Shown here: positions 1 to 4,832 of the stretch, piece after piece
Numbering within the stretch: position 1 is the stretch's first letter
Layout: every line of letters starts with the position of its first letter
Assembly: GCA_900543455.1 (NCBI GenBank)
Contig: UQRR01000105.1
Coordinates: 1 to 6,552, forward strand
Reading direction: 5' to 3'
DNA length: 6,552 nucleotides
Source: an uncultured Dialister sp.
GTDB taxonomy: Bacteria; Bacillota; Negativicutes; Veillonellales; Dialisteraceae
The notes under the pieces: generated by a model
Told to the model about the DNA's origin: nothing
Databases searched by the model: none
The model's input: the letters and a program-made list of their open reading frames with translations, nothing else
Program-made: the position numbers and the translations under genes

Positions 1-781
1 TAAGTTTTCAATAGAGGATTATGAAGGGAGTGCTTTTTGCGCCATTTTTCACTCTCGAGAGGTTTTCATAGTAAGGGAAAGTGTAAGAGAAATTTGTGTA
101 AGTGGAGGAGAACCAACTGTTAATGCCAATTTTACTAATGTTATGAAGACATTGGCAAAGTTTCCTAATGTAGATCCTATGGTATTAACAAATGGAAGAC
201 GATTTAGTGATTTTGAGTTTACCAAAAATGTTATTGCGAATGCGCCTTTCAATACGCAATATGCAATTCCTTTGTATTCGGCTGTTCCCGAAATCCATGA
301 TTCTATTGTCGGTGCTAAAGGAGCTTTTAGAGAAACCATCATGGGATTACATAATTTAGCAAAATTTAGAATCCCTGTGGAAATCAGAATCGTATTAACT
401 AAGCAAAATATTACAGGATTGGTTGATTTAGCGGATTTTATAGGATGGAATTTACCAATGGCTGTTCATGTTGCCTTTATGGGAATGGAAGTACATGGAC
501 GAGCAGACGATAATAAAGGAAAAGTTTGGGTAGAACCTGCTAATTATATGCAGGAATTAACTATAGCTGTAAAAAATATAGCGCATAGAAATATCCCTGT
601 GTCAATCTATAATTTACCATTATGTCTATTGCCAAAAGAATTATGGCAATATAGTAAAAGGAGTATATCCGATTGGAAGCAGGAATATCAAGTGGAATGT
701 GAAGGCTGTACTCAACAAGATAATTGTGGAGGATTTTTTACCACTTCTGTAATCGTTCCCCATGGGATTCATAGATTATGA
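1..781 (+). CDS. hxsC: Radical SAM peptide maturase, HxsC-like (3' part; start lies left of the window)
   Basis: The reading frame is open from base 2 to the TGA at 779-781, giving about 259 C-terminal residues; the ATG at 143 is internal. SGGEPT (bases 101-118) is the radical SAM GGEP motif that contacts SAM. The CxxxCxxC cluster motif should lie just upstream of the window. The rest matches my memory of HxsC of His-Xaa-Ser systems: VLTNGRRF, IPLYS, GAFRETIMGLHNL, VEIRIVL, VSIYNLPLCLLP, SISDWK, then C-x2-C-x5-C-GGFF near the C-terminus. The C-terminal cysteines (codons from 698 to 727), perhaps with the Cys of LCLLP, could bind an auxiliary Fe-S cluster. HxsC is known as a partner of HxsB in modifying a His-Xaa-Ser repeat peptide; those partners would lie to the left and are not visible. 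The first 30 residues show no recognisable pattern. The gene is strongly AT-rich, unlike its neighbours, which suggests horizontal transfer. The radical SAM call is firm; the HxsC subfamily is likely. Confidence 0.75.
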   Translation, partial: KFSIEDYEGSAFCAIFHSREVFIVRESVREICVSGGEPTVNANFTNVMKTLAKFPNVDPMVLTNGRRFSDFEFTKNVIANAPFNTQYAIPLYSAVPEIHDSIVGAKGAFRETIMGLHNLAKFRIPVEIRIVLTKQNITGLVDLADFIGWNLPMAVHVAFMGMEVHGRADDNKGKVWVEPANYMQELTIAVKNIAHRNIPVSIYNLPLCLLPKELWQYSKRSISDWKQEYQVECEGCTQQDNCGGFFTTSVIVPHGIHRL

Positions 782-1037
782 TCCTTGTTTATTAAAGTTA
801 CAAATATATAGTTAAGTTCATATCAGTGTGTAGACTAATTTCTTTTGTTTTCAATTGTTGTATAAATAAAAATGAATATTGGGTTTCGATTCAATTGCTG
901 GTCGGATGACTGATTCACACCATTATACGTACATAATCTAATGCTTTGAGACCTGCTTTCCCAGTGGTGCTTTTATTTTGATGCATCGTGTTGCTTTCTT
1001 TACCGTACCCATAGAACCTGCTGAACCCTTTATTTCT
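782..1037. other. AT-rich non-coding gap; composition boundary
   Basis: No convincing gene is seen in these 256 bases. The first half is very AT-rich like hxsC; from roughly 900-950 the composition approaches that of the chromosome-like genes to the right. A near-identical 10-mer, TCAATTGTTG (851-860) and TCAATTGCTG (891-900), is repeated exactly 40 bases apart. A minus-strand open stretch of about 40 codons (about 1037 down to 917) has no start codon or ribosome site and no family I recognise; it may be the tail of a decayed gene. No terminator specific to hxsC is seen before 1038. Confidence 0.5.
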
Positions 1038-1073
1038 AACCAAAAAGGACCGCTTACGCGGTCCTTTTTGGTT
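1038..1073. terminator. Bidirectional intrinsic terminator between hxsC and metQ
   Basis: A 16-bp perfect stem (1038-1053 with 1058-1073) closes a TTAC loop. The GGACCGC/GCGGTCC core is flanked by five A on one side and five T on the other, so a T-tract follows the GC core on either strand. It begins eight bases after the metQ stop codon and should end the met operon transcript. It could equally stop transcription arriving from hxsC. Confidence 0.93.
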
Positions 1074-1080
1074 TCTGTCA

Positions 1081-1920
1081 TTATTCCCAAGCAGGAACGA
1101 TGGTGCCTTTGTATTTTTCAGCGATGAATTTCTTGACGGATTCAGACTGATAGTACTTGACGAATTTCTGATAAGCCGGCTGATCCTTGTCCTTCTCGCG
1201 GGCAGCGATGATCATGACGGCGAGCGGGGTATCCTTGTCTTCGAGGAAGATGCCCTGGTCTTTCGGGGAAAGGCCGGAGCTCATGACGTAGTTCATGGTG
1301 ATGACGGATGCATCGACATCATCCAGGCTTCTTGGAAGCTGAGCGGCTTCGAGTTCCTGGAATTTCAGGTTCTTCGGGTTTTCTACGACATCTGCCGGAG
1401 TGGCTTTCATGCCGACGCCTTCCTTCAGCTTGATGACGCCTGCTTTTTCGAGCAGCTGGAGACCACGGCCTTCATTGGTCGGGTCGTTCGGGATGGAGAC
1501 GGTGGCGCCGTCTGGCAGATCCTTGATATCCTTGTACTTGTTGGAGTAGACGCCCATGCGCATCAGGATAGCTTTGCCGATAGAGACGAGGTTTGTATTG
1601 TGCTGTTTGTTGAAGTTCTTCAGGAACGGTTCATGCTGGTAGACAACGAGGTCGAGATCGCCGTCAGCGAGTGCCTGGTCCGGAGTGACATAGTCGGAGA
1701 ATTCCTTCACATTGACCTTGAGACCGTTGCTTTCAGCTTCTTTGGCAGCGGCTTCGACGACTTCTGCATGCGGGCCGGCCGTAGCACCGACGGTGATCTC
1801 TTTCTTTTCCTGTACAGAGGCAGCGGCTGAGGAGGCTGGCTTTGCGTTGGAACCACAGCCGGTGATGATGGCTGCTGCGGAGAGGGCGCAAAGTCCAGCG
1901 ATGACGAGTTTCTTTAACAT
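1081..1920 (-). CDS. metQ: Methionine-binding lipoprotein MetQ (NlpA family)
   Basis: This 279-residue protein is the substrate-binding part of the MetNIQ importer. It is anchored outside the membrane and hands methionine to MetI. The N-terminus is a lipoprotein signal: MLKK, a hydrophobic stretch (residues 5-20), then the lipobox I-T-G-C with the lipidated Cys at 22. NlpA-family signatures follow: DLDLVVYQHEPFL, the MRMGVYS segment, SIPNDPTNEGRGL, and AAQLPRSLDDVDASVITMNY. The length is normal for the family. The ATG is preceded by AGAAGGGAAG at a suitable distance. Unusually, 334 bases separate it from metI and hold a repeat element. I see no convincing promoter or second riboswitch there, so it is probably transcribed with metNI. 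A strong terminator follows directly. Methionine rather than another amino acid is inferred from the NIL-domain MetN and the SAM riboswitch upstream. Confidence 0.95.
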   Translation of the reverse strand: MLKKLVIAGLCALSAAAIITGCGSNAKPASSAAASVQEKKEITVGATAGPHAEVVEAAAKEAESNGLKVNVKEFSDYVTPDQALADGDLDLVVYQHEPFLKNFNKQHNTNLVSIGKAILMRMGVYSNKYKDIKDLPDGATVSIPNDPTNEGRGLQLLEKAGVIKLKEGVGMKATPADVVENPKNLKFQELEAAQLPRSLDDVDASVITMNYVMSSGLSPKDQGIFLEDKDTPLAVMIIAAREKDKDQPAYQKFVKYYQSESVKKFIAEKYKGTIVPAWE

Positions 1921-2019
1921 AGATATACTTCCCTTCTTTTATAAAATCCGGTGTCTATGTATGGAAGTGGGAGAATCCGCATTTCCTATAGATCCGGTGG
2001 AAAACAGTTTTTGGGGGCG

Positions 2020-2225
2020 GGGTTAGCCCGTGAGGCGGGTCGCCCATGGATTGCAGATGAAAGCTTTGCTCGAATGAGAAATTAGAAATGAGAAATGCGA
2101 AATGGTGGTGCGGCGCATAAGAATATAGAAGCGCCGCGAAGGTTTGAAACTAGCGGGTTTCTCGTATCGCAAACCTAATCCCTAGCCACTAATCCCTAGC
2201 TACCAGTCACAAGTCACCAGCCACT
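2020..2225. repeat. Dispersed hairpin/heptamer repeat element, copy 1 (between metI and metQ)
   Basis: This copy aligns with those at 4154-4351 and 6399-6552. In order on the + strand: a GTTAGCCC-like left part with a small hairpin (GGCG 2034-2037 / CGCC 2041-2044); a spacer containing GATGAAAGCTTTG; five 7-base units (2070-2104, consensus AGAAATG); GTGGT; and the invariant hairpin GCGGCGC 2110-2116 / GCGCCGC 2131-2137 with a 14-base AT-rich loop. The segment that follows the hairpin in copies 2 and 3 is replaced here by unrelated sequence bounded by AGGTTTG (2140-2146) and CAAACCT (2170-2176), itself able to fold. Then come seven degenerate 7-base units in register (2177-2225, such as AATCCCT, AGCCACT, AGTCACC). 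No protein is encoded. Confidence 0.85.
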
Positions 2226-2254
2226 CATACCTGCGTTCGAACCCTGAACCCTTC

Positions 2255-2905
2255 TTATTTCTTATTCGCCTTTTTCGCAAGATTGCTTCCGATAAACTGG
2301 ATGAGCTGGACGACGACGATAAGGACGAGGATGGTAGCCACCATGACGTCGGCCTGGAAACGCTGGTAGCCGTAGCGGATGGCGAGGTCGCCTAAGCCGC
2401 CGCCGATGGTGCCTGCCATAGCAGAAGAACCGATGAGGGTGACAACGACGACAGTGATATTCTCAATGATGGAAGGCAGGGCTTCCGGGATGAGGACTTT
2501 CTTGATGATCTGGAACGGGGAAGCACCCATGGATTCAGCCGCTTCGATGAGGCCGAAGGGGACTTCACGGATGGAGGTCTCGACCATACGGGCGGTGTAG
2601 GGGATCGCAGCGATGGTCAGTGGGACGATGGCTGCGGTGGTGCCGATGGAGGTGCCGGCGATGAGACGGGTGAGAGGAATGATCGCGACCATCAGGATGA
2701 TGAATGGGATGGAGCGGATCATATTGATGACGAAGGCGAGCGGCTTATTGAGCAGGCGGCAGGCGAGGATGCCGTTCTTTTCTGTGACGACGAGGAGGAT
2801 CCCCAGCGGAATGCCGACGACGGCGGCGATCAGGGCAGAAACGCCGAGCATGTAGAAGGTTTCTGCCGTACTTTTGAGAAGAAGATTACTAATGACTGGA
2901 GACAT
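2255..2905 (-). CDS. metI: Methionine ABC transporter permease MetI
   Basis: A 216-residue inner-membrane permease; two copies form the methionine channel with two MetN subunits. Five hydrophobic segments are visible at about residues 17-40, 56-78, 86-106, 146-168 and 186-206, as usual for MetI. The cytoplasmic EAA loop that couples to the ATPase is at 121-144 (EAAESMGASPFQIIKKVLIP, then EALP). Length and motif positions are typical. The start codon lies inside the end of metN, so the genes overlap by 17 bases (2889-2905) and are probably translationally coupled; GAGGTG upstream serves as ribosome site. The transcript comes from the SAM-riboswitch promoter at 4116-4144. Downstream, toward metQ, lies a repeat element rather than the usual short gap. 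Confidence 0.96.
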   Translation of the reverse strand: MSPVISNLLLKSTAETFYMLGVSALIAAVVGIPLGILLVVTEKNGILACRLLNKPLAFVINMIRSIPFIILMVAIIPLTRLIAGTSIGTTAAIVPLTIAAIPYTARMVETSIREVPFGLIEAAESMGASPFQIIKKVLIPEALPSIIENITVVVVTLIGSSAMAGTIGGGLGDLAIRYGYQRFQADVMVATILVLIVVVQLIQFIGSNLAKKANKK

Positions 2906-3923
2906 ATCCGAGCACCTCGCTTGTGATAGGTAACGATTTCAGATGACTGAGCGCTTCTTTCATATCGCTGTCATCGCCAATGATGGTGATAATGAGACGG
3001 CCGAAGGATACATTCTGGATGTAGTCGATGGAGCCGTACAGGATAGATACGTCCAGATTGTACTTTTTGATGAGATTGGCGATGATCGGTTCATTCGCGA
3101 CGTCGCCGCGGAAGGAGAGGGAGAGGACGGTCTGGTCGTCTGCATTCTCTTTATCGGCATGGATATCCATGTGAGAGAGCTGTTCCGGTACTTCCGAAGA
3201 CATGACTGAGCCGACGAATTTTTTCAGCGTCGAGGTCTGCGGATTGGTGAAAAGGTCGACGACGGAGCCCTCTTCGATAATGCGTCCATGTTCGATGACA
3301 GCGACACGTTCTGCGATTTCCTTGATGACTTCCATCTGATGCGTGATCATGATGATGGTGATGCCGAGTTTCTTATTGATATCTTTCAGCAGCTGCAGGA
3401 TGGATTTGACGGTTTCCGGATCCAGCGCAGAGGTCGCTTCATCGGAGAGAAGTACGGATGGATTGGACACGATGGCGCGGGCGATGCCGACACGCTGCTT
3501 CTGTCCGCCGGAGAGCTGGGCGGGGTACTTATCCTTGTACTCGGTGAGACCGACCATTTCGAGAATGTCATCGATGCGTTTCTTCTGTTCCGCCTTCGGC
3601 ACGTTGGCAAGCTCCAGTGGGAATGCGATATTTCCTGCTACCGTGCGGGAGGAAAGCAGGTTGAAATGCTGGAAAATCATGCCGATGCCTTTGCGCTCGC
3701 TGCGCAGTTCCGCCTTGGAGAGCTTCATCATGTCTTTGCCATTGATCAGGACTTCGCCTGTGGTCGGTGGTTCAAGCATATTGATGCAGCGGACCAGAGT
3801 CGATTTCCCAGCACCGGACTGTCCGACGATACCGTAGATCTCACCATCTTTGATGGTGAGGCTGACGTCATCCAGTGCTTTGAAATTGCCATATACTTTC
3901 GTTATATGTTTGAGTTCAATCAT
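2889..3923 (-). CDS. metN: Methionine ABC transporter ATP-binding protein MetN with NIL domain
   Basis: A 344-residue ATPase that powers methionine import. The ABC domain fills about residues 1-240: Walker A GQSGAGKST (34-42), Q-loop Gln 85, signature LSGGQ (137-141), Walker B VLLSDE (157-162, catalytic Glu 162), SALD D-loop (165-168) and switch His 195. A linker (about 241-262) leads to the C-terminal NIL domain (about 263-344). In the family this domain binds methionine and shuts the transporter down when internal methionine is high, so uptake is probably controlled both at RNA and at protein level. The ATG follows GAGGAG at good spacing, just after the riboswitch terminator. First gene of metN-metI-(repeat)-metQ. 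All catalytic residues are present. Confidence 0.97.
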   Translation of the reverse strand: MIELKHITKVYGNFKALDDVSLTIKDGEIYGIVGQSGAGKSTLVRCINMLEPPTTGEVLINGKDMMKLSKAELRSERKGIGMIFQHFNLLSSRTVAGNIAFPLELANVPKAEQKKRIDDILEMVGLTEYKDKYPAQLSGGQKQRVGIARAIVSNPSVLLSDEATSALDPETVKSILQLLKDINKKLGITIIMITHQMEVIKEIAERVAVIEHGRIIEEGSVVDLFTNPQTSTLKKFVGSVMSSEVPEQLSHMDIHADKENADDQTVLSLSFRGDVANEPIIANLIKKYNLDVSILYGSIDYIQNVSFGRLIITIIGDDSDMKEALSHLKSLPITSEVLGYVSSH

Positions 3924-3940
3924 TGGAGTCTCCTCATAAA

Positions 3941-3971
3941 AAACAAAAAACTTTCATCGGAAGATGAAAGC
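3941..3971 (-). terminator. SAM riboswitch intrinsic terminator
   Basis: On the minus strand CTTTCATC-TTCC-GATGAAAG forms an 8-bp hairpin (3963-3970 with 3951-3958) followed by TTTTTTGTTTTTT. It sits between the SAM aptamer and the metN ribosome site. Its 5' arm can instead pair with the 3' strand of aptamer helix P1: TCATCTT (3961-3967) with AAGATGA (3983-3989), 7 bp. That is the expected antiterminator, so high SAM should favour termination. Confidence 0.92.
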
Positions 3972-3977
3972 TTTAAG

Positions 3978-4080
3978 TCGCATCATCTTTCGAGCATATA
4001 CTCGCTGGAATTGGCACCGTTTCATAAAGATGGTTGCCGTGGCTTCAAAGGGCCAGTCCCTCCGCCACTCATGATGAAAG
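3978..4080 (-). ncRNA. SAM-I riboswitch (S-box) aptamer controlling metNIQ
   Basis: Read on the minus strand, the leader holds the S-box core: GGCGGAGGGACTGGCCC, then TGAAGCC and GGCAACC, a variable stem, and GGTGCCAATTCC near the 3' side. Helix P1 is CATCAT (4071-4076) with ATGATG (3981-3986). In this class SAM binding stabilises P1, sequesters the antiterminator strand, and lets the terminator at 3941-3971 form. The downstream metNIQ genes are a classic S-box target. All landmark segments are present and spaced normally, so it looks functional. Confidence 0.96.
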
Positions 4081-4093
4081 TTGTATGAAATTC

Positions 4094-4108
4094 ATCGGCA
4101 AGGCCGAT
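4094..4108 (-). other. Hairpin at the extreme 5' end of the met leader RNA
   Basis: On the minus strand ATCGGC-CTT-GCCGAT forms a perfect 6-bp hairpin, extendable by TTC/GAA across a one-base bulge. It lies just upstream of the SAM aptamer and within a few bases of the start predicted from the promoter at 4116-4144. No T-tract follows, so it is not a terminator. A 5'-terminal stem may protect the leader RNA from decay; this role is inferred. Confidence 0.6.
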
Positions 4109-4115
4109 TGAATGA

Positions 4116-4144
4116 ATTGTACTCTTTATGAGAAAGAAAGTCAA
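4116..4144 (-). promoter_or_regulatory. Sigma-A promoter of metNIQ
   Basis: On the minus strand TTGACT (-35, 4139-4144) and TACAAT (-10, 4116-4121) are separated by exactly 17 bases. Both boxes are one mismatch from consensus. Transcription should begin near 4109, upstream of the hairpin at 4094-4108 and the SAM-I aptamer. The -35 box stands a few bases from the edge of repeat copy 2. Confidence 0.88.
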
Positions 4145-4153
4145 TAGGGGGGA

Positions 4154-4351
4154 GGGGGAGCCCGTGGGGCGTGCTGCCCCATGATTGCGTGCGAAAGTTT
4201 TCCCTTGAGTGAGGAGTGAGGAGTGGTGGTGCGGCGCATAAAAATATAGAAGCGCCGCGGAGTATAAATAATGGCGATGCCCGAAGGTGGTATGTAGTCA
4301 CCAGTCACCAGTCACCAGTCACCAGTCACCAGTCACTAGTCACAAGCCACT
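4154..4351. repeat. Dispersed hairpin/heptamer repeat element, copy 2 (between metN and yerC promoters)
   Basis: The most complete copy. In order on the + strand: a left hairpin GGGGC 4166-4170 / GCCCC 4176-4180; a spacer; three 7-base units (4205-4225, AGGAGTG); GTGGT; the invariant hairpin GCGGCGC 4231-4237 / GCGCCGC 4252-4258 with a 14-base AT loop; a segment shared with copy 3 (about 4259-4295, containing GTATAAATA and GGCGATGCCCGAAGG); then eight 7-base units (4296-4351), five of them perfect AGTCACC, followed by AGTCACT, AGTCACA and AGCCACT. It fits between the metN and yerC promoters without touching either. The minus-strand reading frame across it looks like chance. Confidence 0.9.
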
Positions 4352-4367
4352 CCCCCCCATTTTCCCT

Positions 4368-4396
4368 TTGCACCACTTTGCCTCTAATGCTATAAT
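4368..4396 (+). promoter_or_regulatory. Promoter of yerC (extended -10)
   Basis: TATAAT (4391-4396) is a perfect -10 box preceded by TGC, an extended -10 element. TTGCAC (4368-4373) lies 17 bases upstream as a weak -35 box. Transcription should begin near 4403. An inverted repeat AGTAT-TAC-ATACT (4404-4416) sits at the predicted start and could be an operator, perhaps for autoregulation by YerC; that role is inference only. Confidence 0.8.
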
Positions 4397-4446
4397 ATAC
4401 TAAAGTATTACATACTATGACTACCCAATGACAGGAGGATATATCA

Positions 4447-4761
4447 ATGAGTGTGAATCACAGACTGGTGAATCCGCTGACGGATCAGCTTTTCGATGGC
4501 ATTCTGACTTTGAAGACGAGAGAGGAGTGCTATGAATTTTTTGAAGACCTTTGTACGATCAATGAACTGCGCGACATGTCGCAGCGGCTGGAAGTGGCAC
4601 GCATGCTCGAAGCGGGAGATAAGTATGACCGCATCGAAGAAGCGACGGGCGCGAGCACTGCCACGATTTCCCGTGTCAAGCGCTGCCTGAAATTCGGAGC
4701 CGACGGATACGTGCAGGTGCTCTCTCGGATGGGAAAAGACGTCTCGAAGATGACTGACTGA
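4447..4761 (+). CDS. yerC: YerC/YecD family TrpR-like DNA-binding protein
   Basis: A 104-residue protein of the TrpR-like superfamily, closely resembling B. subtilis YerC. The signature runs TLKTREECYEFFEDLCTINEL, QRLEVARML, then the helix-turn-helix at about residues 58-82, where EEATGASTATISRVKRCL includes the recognition helix. It should bind DNA as a dimer. The family's target and ligand are not well established to my knowledge; the tryptophan connection of TrpR itself should not be assumed. The ATG is preceded by AGGAGG (about 4433-4438) at good spacing, and a clear promoter lies upstream. The last base of its stop codon is also the A of an ATG (4761) in the manB frame, but I place the manB start at 4833. 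A terminator-like hairpin follows the stop. Confidence 0.93.
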   Translation: MSVNHRLVNPLTDQLFDGILTLKTREECYEFFEDLCTINELRDMSQRLEVARMLEAGDKYDRIEEATGASTATISRVKRCLKFGADGYVQVLSRMGKDVSKMTD

Positions 4762-4776
4762 TGATTTCAGGGACAT

Positions 4777-4815
4777 GGGGATCTGATCGCGGGATCGGAT
4801 TCTCCTTAGTTTTTC
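4777..4815 (+). terminator. Probable leaky terminator or attenuator between yerC and manB
   Basis: Bases 4777-4788 pair with 4793-4804 over 12 bp (three G-U pairs) around a GCGG loop. The strongest part is ATCTGATC/GATCGGAT. The run TTAGTTTTT ends at 4814, but four or five bases separate stem and T-run, so termination may be partial. It sits 15 bases after the yerC stop and just before the manB ribosome site. I see no clear manB promoter in the gap, so manB may depend on readthrough. Confidence 0.55.
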
Positions 4816-4832
4816 AAAAAGGAAAAAATACC

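Noticed and set aside
917..1037. Minus-strand open stretch of about 40 codons possibly from a decayed transposase or other gene
   Set aside because: No start codon, ribosome site, recognisable motif or inverted repeats; it runs into the metQ terminator.
1921..1960. TATAAA upstream of metQ as a private promoter
   Set aside because: No acceptable -35 box at 16-18 bases, and the start would fall almost on the ribosome site.
2056..3974. Shared 12-mer GATGAAAGCTTT in repeat copy 1 (2056-2067) and at the riboswitch terminator (3963-3974)
   Set aside because: About one shared 12-mer is expected by chance in a window this size; in the riboswitch it is explained by the terminator stem. I do not claim the element derives from the riboswitch.
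4092..4301. Minus-strand 69-codon reading frame across repeat copy 2
   Set aside because: It lies over the hairpin and repeats, has no ribosome site or family resemblance, and overlaps the metN promoter.
4296..4351. AGTCACC tract as a CRISPR array or replication iterons
   Set aside because: Units are 7 bases with no spacers, and neither a rep gene nor cas genes are present; it is better explained as part of the dispersed element.
4761..4832. In-frame ATG at 4761 overlapping the yerC stop, as a longer manB start
   Set aside because: No ribosome site precedes it, the extra 24 residues resemble no family member, and 4833 has AAAGGA at good spacing plus a normal N-terminus.
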